Positions 16,890-25,437 of a stretch of 64,000 nucleotides of DNA are shown here, one piece after another. The stretch is from Streptomyces cirratus (GTDB lineage: Bacteria; Actinomycetota; Actinomycetes; Streptomycetales; Streptomycetaceae). Location: positions 62,001-126,000 of the forward strand of contig NZ_BMVP01000009.1 of NCBI RefSeq assembly GCF_014650775.1. Direction: 5' to 3'. The notes below the pieces were generated by a model. That model was not told the origin of the DNA, ran no database searches, and saw only the letters and a program-made list of their open reading frames with translations. Made by a program: the position numbers and the translations under genes. The number at the start of each line of letters is the position of its first letter. Position 1 is the first letter of the stretch.

Positions 16890-18941
16890 TCAGGCACGCA
16901 GCGCCTCGGAGAGCTCCTCCAGCGCCTCCAGCACCTGCTGGGCCGCCGCCCGCAGCACCCCGGACTCCTCGGCTTCCCAGCCCGGATCTGCCAGAACCGC
17001 CGGCACCTCCCGCCACTGCGGGACACGGCGCTCCCGCACCGCCTTCGCACCGGCCTCCGTGTCCGCCCGCACCGCCGCCGCCAGCGCCGCCGCGCCCGGG
17101 ACCGGGGCGTGGGCGCGGTCCGGGATGTGCGCCTCCAGCAGCATGACGGCCCGGCCCAGGGCGGCCAGGGCGCCGGCCGCGCCGTCGGCCGCCGCCCGGG
17201 ACAGGCCGCGGTGGCGCACCGGTTCCCCCTCGGCCCGGTCGAGCGCCTCCTGCCAGGCGATCCGGGCGTCCCGGGTGGCCAGCAGCGCCTGCCTGACGTC
17301 GTCGGGGCGGGCGCCGGCCGGATCGGCGTACCGGGTGAGCACGGCATGCGCGTACCGCCCGGCGGCCGCCAGCCAGTCGGCGAGACGGCCACGCAGCCGC
17401 GGCGTCTCCCAGGCCGGGTAGAGGGCGTACCCCGCCATCGCCAGGAGACCCCCGACCAGGGTGAGGGAGACCCGGTCGGGCACGGTCTGGTCCCAGCGCA
17501 GGCCGCCCATGCCGAGCAGGAACACCACGTAGGCGGAGAGACAGGCCTGCCCGACGGCGTAACCGGTGTGCATCAGCGTGTACATCACGCCCGCGCTGAG
17601 GACGGCCAGGAGCCCCGAGAGGTACATCCCGGGATGGGCGAGCTGCACTACGGCGGTGGCCACGGACACCCCGACGAGGGTTCCGCCGAAGCGGGCCACC
17701 GCCCGGGACCAGGTCTGGGTGAAGTCGGGCCGCATCACCATGACGGAGGCCATCGGCGCCCAGTAGCCGTGCCCGAACGGCAGCGCCCGGCCGACGACGT
17801 ACCCCGCGCAGGCGACGGCAGTGACCCGCAGGGCGTGCCGCAGCACCGGTGACCCGGGCCGCAGCTCGGCCCGTACGGCCTTCACCACCAGCGGCACCAG
17901 GGCGGGCAGCGTGGGCCGCAGCATCGCGGAGCCGGGATCCGCGGTCCGCCCGGAGCCCGGCTCGGCGGTCTCCAGTACCTCGTCCAGCAGCGCCGCCAGC
18001 CGGCGCGCGGCCCGCAGCGGGGCGCCCTGGAGGAGGTCGCCCTGGTCGGGGGCTTTCAGCACCGCGAGGGACGGCGCCGGGATCCGGACCGGTTCCCCGC
18101 GGCGGATGGCCCGCGCGGCGGCGTCCAGGACCTCCGCGGCGGCGGCGAGCAGCTCGCGGACCCGGTCCCGCCCCGGGCCGCCGGCGGGGGCCCCGACCGC
18201 CGGGTCGGCCAGCGAGGCGAGCACCGGGCGGATCCGCTCCGCGAGCCCGCGCGCACCGTGCAGCTCGGCGGGGCGCCGCCGGGCCTGGCGGGCGGTGACC
18301 GCGGCGGCGTCCCGTGCCTTCATCAGGGGCTGCGGGTCGAAGGGGGCCAGGGGGTCGTGGCGCAGCCGGCGGGCGTAGTCGGCCTCGGCGGCGAGCGCGT
18401 CGGCCAGGGCGTCTCGCTGGGCGCCCCAGCGGCGGACCGGGAACAGGACGATGAGCAGCGCCTGCACCATCCCGCCGGCGGCGATCACCGCGGCGTGCCC
18501 GGCGGCCTGTGCGACGGAGGTCGGCAGGGTGACGGTCACCAGCATGATCGCGACGTTGCCGGAGGCGATGATCCCGGCGGTGGGGCCGGCCGCCCAGAGC
18601 AGGCCCGCGAGGAAGGTCCAGGCGGCGAGCAGGGCCAGGAAGGCCAGGGTGTCGCGGGAGCCGACCAGGTAGCCGACGAAGGTGGACACGGCCAGTGTCA
18701 GCCCGGAGACGAGGGCCAGCGCGGGACGGGGGCGCCAGCTCCGCTGGAAGCTGGCGGTGGCGGCGGTGAAGGCCCCGAACGCGGAACTGGCGGCGGCCCC
18801 CGGCCCGAGGAGGGCCAGCCCGAAGCCGATGACGATCGCCAGCCCAAGGGCGGCCCGCAAGGCGATGAGCGGCTCCAACCGCGCCCGCTCCACCTTCATC
18901 CCGCCGCGGGCACTGTCCTTCAACGCCCGCAGCCAACTCAT
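16890..18941 (-). CDS. FUSC-family membrane protein (aromatic acid exporter-like)
   Basis: Integral membrane protein of 683 residues with the FUSC arrangement: a first block of about six membrane segments (from about residue 22), a long soluble stretch (about 180-370), a second membrane block (RVTAVACAGYVVGRALPFGHGYWAP onward in pieces), and a cytosolic tail. FUSC relatives export aromatic acids or act in cell-envelope stress. The ATG at 18941 (MSWLRALKD) is used; the frame is open to 19031. Substrate unknown. Confidence 0.86.
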   Translation of the reverse strand: MSWLRALKDSARGGMKVERARLEPLIALRAALGLAIVIGFGLALLGPGAAASSAFGAFTAATASFQRSWRPRPALALVSGLTLAVSTFVGYLVGSRDTLAFLALLAAWTFLAGLLWAAGPTAGIIASGNVAIMLVTVTLPTSVAQAAGHAAVIAAGGMVQALLIVLFPVRRWGAQRDALADALAAEADYARRLRHDPLAPFDPQPLMKARDAAAVTARQARRRPAELHGARGLAERIRPVLASLADPAVGAPAGGPGRDRVRELLAAAAEVLDAAARAIRRGEPVRIPAPSLAVLKAPDQGDLLQGAPLRAARRLAALLDEVLETAEPGSGRTADPGSAMLRPTLPALVPLVVKAVRAELRPGSPVLRHALRVTAVACAGYVVGRALPFGHGYWAPMASVMVMRPDFTQTWSRAVARFGGTLVGVSVATAVVQLAHPGMYLSGLLAVLSAGVMYTLMHTGYAVGQACLSAYVVFLLGMGGLRWDQTVPDRVSLTLVGGLLAMAGYALYPAWETPRLRGRLADWLAAAGRYAHAVLTRYADPAGARPDDVRQALLATRDARIAWQEALDRAEGEPVRHRGLSRAAADGAAGALAALGRAVMLLEAHIPDRAHAPVPGAAALAAAVRADTEAGAKAVRERRVPQWREVPAVLADPGWEAEESGVLRAAAQQVLEALEELSEALRA

Positions 18942-19113
18942 GGGAGCGAGCGTAACGGGACGGGCGCAGCCCGTTGCGGAGCCCGCGTTCGACGCCGCGC
19001 GCCGGGAGCGTCGGCCTGCGTTGCACGGCACGCGCCACGAACGCCGGCCCGCATCGGGGGACGGGCACGCGCCACTGACACCGGCGCACGTCGCGACCGG
19101 CGCGGCCGGAGCG

Positions 19114-20280
19114 TCAGCCGGGCAGGGGGTGACGGCGGCCGGCCATGTGAGCGCGGTCGGCGGCGGCCGTTCCGTCCTCCCAGCCCGCGTGGTCGGTGGC
19201 GCCGCGCAGGCGGGTGGTCGTCGTGCGGGGGAACATCTCCTCCGCCCGGGAGGTGACGGCGACGTCCCGGGCCACCAGCGCGGGCAGATGCGCCGGGGTC
19301 TCGGACGCCGCGTGCTCCGCGGTCTCGGCCAGGCGGTGCCCGAGCCGGCTGGCGTAGGCGAGCAGGAACGACTGCCGGAAGGTCTTCGTACGCTTGCGCC
19401 CGCCCGAGCGCTGCGCCGCCTCCGCGCGGGTCATCGCCGCCGTGCCCTGCACGAGCAGCGAGGTGTACAGCAGCTCCACCGCCTCCAGGTCGCTCTCGAA
19501 GCCGACCACCGTCGAGAAGAAGAAGCCGCTGTTCCACACCGCCCGGCACCGGTTGGCGGTGGCCACCGCGTCGAGCAGCACCGCCTTCGCCTCCTCGTAC
19601 GGCGGCTCGACGCCGATCCGGCAGGCGCCGGGCGTCCGGGCCGGTCCCCCGCCCCCGGCCGTGAGCAGGGCCTCGTCCACGGTGTGCCGGGCCATCAGCT
19701 CCTGCGCCTTCGCGCTCAGCGCCTCCGCCTCCTCCGGGTACGTGGTCGCCTCGGCCTTGGCGAGCAGCGCGCGGATCCGCCCGAGCATCCGCGGCTCGAT
19801 GTGGGCGTGTTCGCCGAGATCGGCCGGGTCGCCCGGGAGCGGCCCGACCGGTTCGATCGACGGCAGCCGGATCAGCAGCCGGAACACCTCCAGTACCGCC
19901 GTCGCCAGCGTGAACCGGTCCGCCTTCTCGCGCTGTGCCAGCTGGTCCCCGTAACGGCCGTCCTGCTTCCACCACACCTCGGCGTCCGTCCACCGCTCCG
20001 GCAGCCGTGCGTAGCCCCGCGCCTCGGCCGCGATGAGGTCGGCGGTGATCCGCGCGTGCCGCTCGTCCAGGTCCCGGCGGACCAGCCGCAGCACGTCGGC
20101 CGGCCGCCAGCCGCGCTCCCAGGCCTGCCGCACGTACGTCTCCCCGCGCGCCACCAGCTCCGCCGCGGCCCCGCTCCACCGGGCGGGATCGGCGGCGAGC
20201 AACGAGGCGCCGGTGTCCAGCGCGGCGTCGTCCTGGGCGTAGAGAGCGGCTTCGCAGGCACGGTCGACGATGTCTTTCAC
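19114..20280 (-). CDS. DUF2786 domain protein
   Basis: 388-residue protein of unknown function. The DUF2786 core (RMLGRIRALLAKAEATTYPEEA, shown here in part, about 160-190) is followed by AKAQELMARHTVD, a pattern also seen in phage and mobile-element proteins. The C-terminal half contains RKRTKTFRQSFLLAYASRLG. The GTG at 20280 is the likely start, though the GAGGGG in front of it is very close. Nothing in its surroundings suggests a pathway. The upstream spacer is packed with tandem repeats. Confidence 0.78.
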   Translation of the reverse strand: MKDIVDRACEAALYAQDDAALDTGASLLAADPARWSGAAAELVARGETYVRQAWERGWRPADVLRLVRRDLDERHARITADLIAAEARGYARLPERWTDAEVWWKQDGRYGDQLAQREKADRFTLATAVLEVFRLLIRLPSIEPVGPLPGDPADLGEHAHIEPRMLGRIRALLAKAEATTYPEEAEALSAKAQELMARHTVDEALLTAGGGGPARTPGACRIGVEPPYEEAKAVLLDAVATANRCRAVWNSGFFFSTVVGFESDLEAVELLYTSLLVQGTAAMTRAEAAQRSGGRKRTKTFRQSFLLAYASRLGHRLAETAEHAASETPAHLPALVARDVAVTSRAEEMFPRTTTTRLRGATDHAGWEDGTAAADRAHMAGRRHPLPG

Positions 20281-20354
20281 CCCCTCAGCGTGGCATGTCC
20301 CCCAGCGCCCCCCTCCCCAGCCCTCCACCCCGAGCCCACCCGGCCCCATTCCAC

Positions 20355-20480
20355 CCCCACCGGCGCACCTCCCAACCCCACCGGCGCACCTTCCAGCCCC
20401 GCCGGCACACCTCCCAACCCCACCGGCGCACCTTCCAGCCCCGCCGGCACACCTCCCAACCCCGCCGGCGCACCTTCCAG
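20355..20480. repeat. 21-bp tandem repeat array
   Basis: Six contiguous 21-bp units start at 20355, 20376, 20397, 20418, 20439 and 20460. They alternate mainly between CCCCACCGGCGCACCTYCCA-type and CCCCGCCGGCACACC-type units, so a 42-bp higher-order period is visible. The array passes directly into the first copy of a 100-bp repeat. It lies within the 483-bp gap between the DUF2786 and polymerase genes, which holds no gene. Confidence 0.85.
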
Positions 20481-20576
20481 CCCCGCCGGCGTTTGAGGCG
20501 CGGGGTCTGGGGCGGAGCCCCAGGAAGCCCGGCGCAGCCGGGGCCGCCCCGCGCAACGGCGCCGCACCCGACAACC
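20477..20576. repeat. 100-bp dispersed repeat, copy 1
   Basis: Near-identical (two differences) to 20611-20710. Contains CCGGCGTTTGAGGCGCGGGG and the palindromic GGGGCGGAGCCCC, a motif family scattered through Streptomyces intergenic DNA. Likely folds as an RNA hairpin; may act as a terminator or be a REP-like element. Confidence 0.8.
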
Positions 20577-20610
20577 CCACATCACCGGGCACCGCGCACC
20601 GCGCCACCCT

Positions 20611-20710
20611 CCAGCCCCGCCGGCGTTTGAGGCGCGGGGCCTGGGGCGGAGCCCCAGGAAGCCCGGCGCAGCCGGGGCCGCCCCGCGCCACGGCGCCGCA
20701 CCCGACAACC
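20611..20710. repeat. 100-bp dispersed repeat, copy 2
   Basis: Second copy of the element at 20477-20576, in direct orientation and 134 bp downstream, upstream of the polymerase gene. A related, reverse-oriented copy is seen around 39,915-39,955. Confidence 0.8.
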
Positions 20711-20763
20711 CGCACCAACCGCCCGCACCGCCCCCTGTCACCCCCCGGTGGGACACTCGCCCC

Positions 20764-22443
20764 ATGAACCCGCACGCCCCCCGGTGGGCCCTCGCCGAAG
20801 ACGGCGACGGCTGGTGGCATGCCGGCCCCCTGACCCCCACCGGAGCGGCGCCGCTGCGCGTGCGGGAGCCTGCCGAGGCGGTGCGCGCCGCCCCCGACGG
20901 CACCCGCTGGGTCTGGCAGTCGACCGCCGCCGTGTACCCCCGCCTCCTCGCCGCCGGAGTGCGGGTCGAGCGGTGCTACGACGTCGAGGACGCCGAACTC
21001 CTCCTCCTGCGTCACGAGGGCCGGTTCGGCGAACCCCGCTCGGCCGCGGCCGCCTGGGCCCGGCTGAGCGGGCTCCCGGTCCCGCCCGACCCGCCGGCGC
21101 GCGCCGCCGACCCCGGCATGCAGGACTCCCTCTTCGATCCGCGTCCCTCCCCCGTGCCGCTGGACGCCCTCATCGCCATCCACACCGACCAGGCGCAACG
21201 GCACGACGCCACCGCCCACCCCGACCGCACCCGTCTGCTCACCGCCGCCGAGTCCGCCGCGTTCCTCGTCGCCGCCGAGATGCACCGGGCCGGGCTGCCC
21301 TGGCGGGCCGACGTACACCGGGCCCTGCTCACCGAGCTGCTCGGCGAACGCTACGCGGGCGGCGGCGCGCCCCGCCGCCTCGCGGAGCTCGCCGACCGGA
21401 TCTCCACCGCGTTCGGCCGGCGCGTGCACCCCGAGCTGCCCGCCGATGTCGTCAAGGCCTTCGCCGAGGCCGGCATCAAGCTCAAGTCCACCCGGCGCTG
21501 GGAGATCCAGGGTCTCGACCACCCTGCCGTGGCCCCGCTCATCGAGTTCAAGAAGCTGTACCGGATCTACACCGCCCACGGCTGGTCCTGGCTCGGCGAC
21601 TGGGTCCATGACGGCCGCTTCCGGCCCGAGTTCATCCCCGGCGGCACCCTGACGGGCCGCTGGGTGACCAACGGCGGAGGCGCCCTGCAGATCCCCAAGG
21701 TGATCCGCCGGGCCGTCGTCGCCGACCCCGGCTGGCGCCTCGTCGTCGCCGACGCAGACCAGATGGAACCCCGGGTGCTCGCCGCGATCTCCCGTGACCC
21801 GGCCTTCATGGAGGTGGCCGGCCGCCCGGAGGACCTTTACACCTCCATCTCCCGCCACGGCTTCTCCGGCGACCGGGACAAGGCCAAACTGGCCGTGCTC
21901 GGCGCGGTCTACGGACAGACCTCCGGGGACGGCCTCAAGAACCTGGCCGCGCTGCGCCGCCGGTTCCCCCGGGCCGTGGCCTACGTGGACGACGCCGCCA
22001 AGGCGGGCGAGGAAGGCCGACTGGTGCGTACCTGGCTCGGCCGGACCTGCCCGCCGCCCGCCGGCTCCGCCGAAGAGGACGGCGAGGCCGGGATCCCGCA
22101 GGACCGGGAGGACGGCGGCTGGGCACCGGGCTACGCCTCGACCGACACCCGCGCCCGCGGCCGCTTCACCCGCAACTTCGTCGTGCAGGGCAGCGCCGCC
22201 GACTGGGCGCTACTGATGCTCGCCGCCCTGCGGCAGGCCATCGCCGCCGCCGGGCTCCGCGCCGAGCTGGTCTTCTTCCAGCACGACGAGGTGATCGTGC
22301 ACTGCCCGGCCGAGGAGGCCGAGGCCGTCGTGGAGGCCATCCGCGCCGCCGGCGACCGGGCCGGCCGGATCACCTTCGGCGACACCCCGGTCCGGTTCCC
22401 GTTCAGCACGGCCGTCGTGGAGTGCTACGCCGACGCGAAGTGA
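20764..22443 (+). CDS. Family A DNA polymerase-like protein (annotated bifunctional 3'-5' exonuclease/DNA polymerase)
   Basis: Second PolA-type polymerase of 559 residues, much shorter than Pol I and without a 5' nuclease. Polymerase motif A reads DADQMEPRVLA (canonical DYSQIELR), motif B RDKAKLAVLGAVYGQ, and motif C QHDEVIVHC. The N-terminal ~150 residues occupy the exonuclease position, but no DxE catalytic set is obvious. An insertion rich in acidic residues (EEDGEAGIPQDREDGG) follows motif B. ATG at 20764. Role unknown; repair or translesion synthesis is a guess. A parS-like site follows 23 bp after the stop. Confidence 0.88.
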   Translation: MNPHAPRWALAEDGDGWWHAGPLTPTGAAPLRVREPAEAVRAAPDGTRWVWQSTAAVYPRLLAAGVRVERCYDVEDAELLLLRHEGRFGEPRSAAAAWARLSGLPVPPDPPARAADPGMQDSLFDPRPSPVPLDALIAIHTDQAQRHDATAHPDRTRLLTAAESAAFLVAAEMHRAGLPWRADVHRALLTELLGERYAGGGAPRRLAELADRISTAFGRRVHPELPADVVKAFAEAGIKLKSTRRWEIQGLDHPAVAPLIEFKKLYRIYTAHGWSWLGDWVHDGRFRPEFIPGGTLTGRWVTNGGGALQIPKVIRRAVVADPGWRLVVADADQMEPRVLAAISRDPAFMEVAGRPEDLYTSISRHGFSGDRDKAKLAVLGAVYGQTSGDGLKNLAALRRRFPRAVAYVDDAAKAGEEGRLVRTWLGRTCPPPAGSAEEDGEAGIPQDREDGGWAPGYASTDTRARGRFTRNFVVQGSAADWALLMLAALRQAIAAAGLRAELVFFQHDEVIVHCPAEEAEAVVEAIRAAGDRAGRITFGDTPVRFPFSTAVVECYADAK

Positions 22444-22466
22444 TGCCCGCTACAAGGCCGTTCGGA

Positions 22467-22482
22467 TGTTTCACGTGAAACA
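22467..22482. other. parS-like ParB binding site
   Basis: Perfect 16-bp palindrome TGTTTCACGTGAAACA, which contains the bacterial/Streptomyces parS core GTTTCACGTGAAAC. It lies in the 80-bp gap between the convergent polymerase and GNAT genes, a typical intergenic place. ParB loading here would link this locus to chromosome segregation. Confidence 0.85.
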
Positions 22483-22523
22483 GGCCTCGTTGCACGGCCG
22501 TTCGACTCCGCCCGCGGCACCTC

Positions 22524-23009
22524 TCAGCCGAGGTCGCGGAAGTAGATGTGATACCCCTCCCGCACGAATCCCTCCGACTCGTACAGGTTCTGCGCGACCT
22601 GGTTGTCGTAGGCCGTCTCCAGCTGGACGCCTGCGACTCCCGCCTCCGCCGCACGGCGCAGGACCTCGCGCAGCAGGGCCCGCCCGGCGCCGGTGCGCCG
22701 ACCGGAGGGCGCGACGTAGAGGTCGCTGAGGATCCACATGGGCCGCAGCAGGAGTGAGGCGAAGGTCCGGTAGACCTGCGCGAAACCGACGGTTCCAAGA
22801 CCGGGGACGTCGGCCAGCAGAACGAGCGACTCGTCGCCCCGGATGCGTTCGGCGAGGAATGCGCCCGGGGCACCGGGGTCCTCGACCTTCACCTCGTAGA
22901 AGTCGAGGTACCCGCGGAACAGCTCGGCTGCCACCTCGACGTCCGTCTCCGCAGCCACCCTCAGCCGCACTTCCTGCTGACCTGCCGTCTGATCGTCCAT
23001 GCCGGCCAT
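22524..23009 (-). CDS. GNAT family N-acetyltransferase
   Basis: 161-residue acetyl-CoA-dependent acyltransferase. The GNAT core is visible: LSDLYVAPSGRRTGAGRALLR (acetyl-CoA pyrophosphate loop as GRRTGAG, about 101-107) and NLYESEGFVREGY near the C terminus. ATG at 23009; a second Met three codons later at 23000 is possible. Substrate unknown. Faces the polymerase gene and precedes nothing in operon; the upstream gene (serine hydrolase) ends only 13 bp away on the same strand, so the two may be co-transcribed. Confidence 0.88.
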   Translation of the reverse strand: MAGMDDQTAGQQEVRLRVAAETDVEVAAELFRGYLDFYEVKVEDPGAPGAFLAERIRGDESLVLLADVPGLGTVGFAQVYRTFASLLLRPMWILSDLYVAPSGRRTGAGRALLREVLRRAAEAGVAGVQLETAYDNQVAQNLYESEGFVREGYHIYFRDLG

Positions 23010-23022
23010 TGTGCGGCAGGGG

Positions 23023-24279
23023 TCAGTGGCCGGTCACCGGCTGGGCGGGCAGGTCGAAGACGTGCTTCGGAGTCACCGTCTTGGTGATCGCCTGCCCGAA
23101 CAGGGTGCTGGGCTCCGAGCCCTGGTAGGTGATGTCCGTGTTGAGCAGCACCACCAAGGTGGCCTGCGGACCGGGCAGGTAGACGGTCAGGGACTGGTAT
23201 CCGGGCAGGGAGCCGTTGTGCCCGATCCAGCCTTCGACGTTGAAGATGCCGAGTCCGTAGCCGGAGTCCGGGATGTTGTCCGCGTCCAGGACCTTCAACC
23301 GCTGGGCCTGGGTCGCCGGCGTCAGCAGGGTGCCGGTGGCCAGCACCTTGGCCCATGTCCGCAGGTCGTCGCGGTCGGAGATCATCGCTCCGGCGGCCCA
23401 GCCCCAGGAAGGGTTCCAGTCCGCCGCGTCCTGCGTCTTGCCGGAGGCCGTCTGGTTCGTGTAGCCCTGGGCGTGCGGCTTCGGGAACTCCGCGCCGGTG
23501 GGGAAGAGCGTGTGGTGCAGCCCGGCGGGTTCGATCACGTTGTGCTGGATGTAGTCGGCCAGCTTGTCCCCGCTGGCCTTCTCCACCACCAGTCCGAGCA
23601 GGATCAGGTTGGTGTTGCAGTAGTAGAACTTGGCTCCCGGCGCGAACATCACGGGGTGTTTGAAGGAGTACGCCAGCAGTTCCCGCGGAGTGAACGGTCG
23701 TCGCGGGTTGCTGGTCAGGGCCTTGAAGAACCCCGGGTCCTCGGAGTAGTTGAAGAGGCCGCTGCGCATCTCGGCGAGCTGGCGCAAGGTGATCCGGTCT
23801 CCGTTGGGAACGCCGGACACGTACTTGCCGATGGGGTCGTCGAGCCCGACCTTGCCCGCGTCGACCAGTTCGAGCAGGGCGGTGACCGTGAACGTCTTGG
23901 TCTCGCTGCCGATCCGCATGTTCAGATTCGGTGTCATCGGCGCACCGGTGGCTTTGTCGGCCACGCCGAAGGAGCGTTCGTAGGTGCCCTTGCCGGGTGC
24001 CGAGAGGGAGACGATCACCCCGGGGACATGGGCGTCCTTCATCACCTTCCGGATGGCTGCGTCCAGTTGCCGCGCGACCGCTGGAGTCAGCGGCGCGAAC
24101 TCGTCGGAGGCCGGAGGCGAAGGCTGCTCCGCAGTGGCCGACGGCTGCACCGCGGTACGCGTCACGGACGCCGGGGTGGCGGACATGTCCCAGGCGTAGC
24201 CGGCGCTCACGCCGAGCGGCACCACCACGAGCCCCACCGCGGCCGTTCCGACCGCCGCGCCGCGCCACCGTTTCGTCAT
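23023..24279 (-). CDS. Secreted serine hydrolase, class C beta-lactamase/DD-carboxypeptidase fold
   Basis: 418-residue exported protein with an N-terminal hydrophobic signal segment (about 5-25) and a Ser/Pro/Ala linker. Catalytic motifs: SxxK as SETK in RIGSETKTFTV, YxN as YCN in FYYCNTNLI, and HxG as HNG in IGHNGSLPGYQ. Family members hydrolyse D-Ala peptides, esters or beta-lactams; the substrate cannot be told. The ATG at 24279 follows AGGAGG with a 6-nt spacer, far better than upstream starts. Possibly co-transcribed with the GNAT gene. Confidence 0.92.
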   Translation of the reverse strand: MTKRWRGAAVGTAAVGLVVVPLGVSAGYAWDMSATPASVTRTAVQPSATAEQPSPPASDEFAPLTPAVARQLDAAIRKVMKDAHVPGVIVSLSAPGKGTYERSFGVADKATGAPMTPNLNMRIGSETKTFTVTALLELVDAGKVGLDDPIGKYVSGVPNGDRITLRQLAEMRSGLFNYSEDPGFFKALTSNPRRPFTPRELLAYSFKHPVMFAPGAKFYYCNTNLILLGLVVEKASGDKLADYIQHNVIEPAGLHHTLFPTGAEFPKPHAQGYTNQTASGKTQDAADWNPSWGWAAGAMISDRDDLRTWAKVLATGTLLTPATQAQRLKVLDADNIPDSGYGLGIFNVEGWIGHNGSLPGYQSLTVYLPGPQATLVVLLNTDITYQGSEPSTLFGQAITKTVTPKHVFDLPAQPVTGH

Positions 24280-24645
24280 GCCAGGCCTCCTACCACGAGA
24301 CCCCCGAGCACCACCAACCCAACCTAGCCCGACCCCCTCCACGCGGCGACCGGAACCAGCCACCCGGCCCTGCGACGGCCGCCCCGGAGCCCGCGGAGAA
24401 GTCCAGTCGCACGCCCGGCCGGCAAGGCTCAACAGGCATGCTCCGGGGCGGGTTCACAGAAAGTCCGGCCGGCTCGCCGCCGGGGCCGCAGCCAGCAACG
24501 ACTACGTGCGGTGACCCCCGATCCCACCAATTGGATCTTCCTTTTCGGGTACACCGCTCGGATGTTAGCTTGCCCACGCCATCACACGGAGAGCGTCGCC
24601 CGGGACCGGGCGACCGCGATGCTCCGTGGCCGGAAGGAGACACCA
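24280..24645. other. Divergent spacer between the serine hydrolase and LuxR genes
   Basis: 366 bp without a convincing gene. The part nearest the LuxR gene (24,510-24,590) is lower in GC than its surroundings, as expected of a promoter, but no confident promoter boxes were assigned. Confidence 0.4.
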
Positions 24646-25344
24646 GTGGGTCATCAGGCGGCTGCTCAGCAGCTCCGTGCAGCCACACCCGAGGTCATCG
24701 AGGCGTACCGGGCGGCACTGGGAAGACTCGGCAGCCCACTGGTGTCCCGCGAGGACATCTGGCGGCAGTGCCGCCACCAGGCGCAGAACATCGTGGCCGA
24801 ATGCGCGCAGACGCTTGAGGGCGGCGAGCACGCGGAGTCCCCCGGCGTACGGGAGTACTCCCGGCTCCTCGGGGCCCACCGCGTCGTCCAGCAGGTTCCG
24901 GTCTCCGAGTCGGTGCGCGCGGCGGAGGTGCTCTGGCAGGCGATGCAGGTCGCGGTCGCGGGGGCCGTCGAGCTGGTGCCGGCGGAGCAGCGGCACGCGG
25001 CGACGCAGACCGTGAGCACCGCGTTCCGGGCCGCTGCCGGGAGCCGCCTGTACCAGGGGATCCGGGGGTACGAGGAGGCCCAGCGTCCGGCCGCGGCCGA
25101 AGTGCCGGAGCCGGATCCGGGGTCGACGGTGGACGCCCCGGACGCCCAAGCCCTCGACCTGCTGACCCTGCGGGAGCGGCAGATCCTGGAGGCGGTGCGG
25201 GCGGGCCTGACGAACCGTCTGATCGGCCGCCGCTTCGAGATCAGCGAGGCGACCGTGAAGCGGCACCTCCACAACGCGTACCGCAAGCTCGGCGCCAGCT
25301 CCCGCGTCCAGGCCCTCAACAAGGCGTTCCCCGGCCACGGCTGA
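24646..25344 (+). CDS. LuxR-type (NarL/FixJ HTH) transcriptional regulator
   Basis: 232-residue regulator with a C-terminal LuxR helix-turn-helix: LTLRERQILEAVRAGLTNRL then RRFEISEATVKRHLHNAYRK (about 172-215). The N-terminal 150 residues match no receiver or ATPase pattern that I recognise. The GTG at 24646 follows AAGGAG at 6 nt spacing; the frame is open to 24511. It is the regulatory gene nearest the cycloserine-type operon and may control it, but the UbiA gene stands between. The 3' end is embedded in a tandem duplication. Confidence 0.85.
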   Translation: MGHQAAAQQLRAATPEVIEAYRAALGRLGSPLVSREDIWRQCRHQAQNIVAECAQTLEGGEHAESPGVREYSRLLGAHRVVQQVPVSESVRAAEVLWQAMQVAVAGAVELVPAEQRHAATQTVSTAFRAAAGSRLYQGIRGYEEAQRPAAAEVPEPDPGSTVDAPDAQALDLLTLRERQILEAVRAGLTNRLIGRRFEISEATVKRHLHNAYRKLGASSRVQALNKAFPGHG

Positions 25345-25413
25345 CCCGGCCAGGCCTTCCCCGGCCACGGCGGACCCGGCCAGGCGTTCCCCGGCCACGG
25401 CTGACCCGGCCAC
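25324..25413. repeat. 30-bp tandem repeat across the end of the LuxR gene
   Basis: Three consecutive 30-bp units (25324, 25354, 25384) and a short fourth fragment. Unit 1 contains the last codons (encoding AFPGHG) and the TGA stop of the LuxR gene. In unit 2 the stop is altered to GGA; in unit 3 TGA is restored. The array looks like recent slippage duplication of the gene's end. Confidence 0.85.
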
Positions 25414-25437
25414 GGCGGACCCGGACCCCACCGCCGC

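Noticed and set aside
20355..20480. CRISPR-like periodicity
   Set aside because: The 21-bp units are contiguous with no unique spacers, there is no leader and no cas gene.
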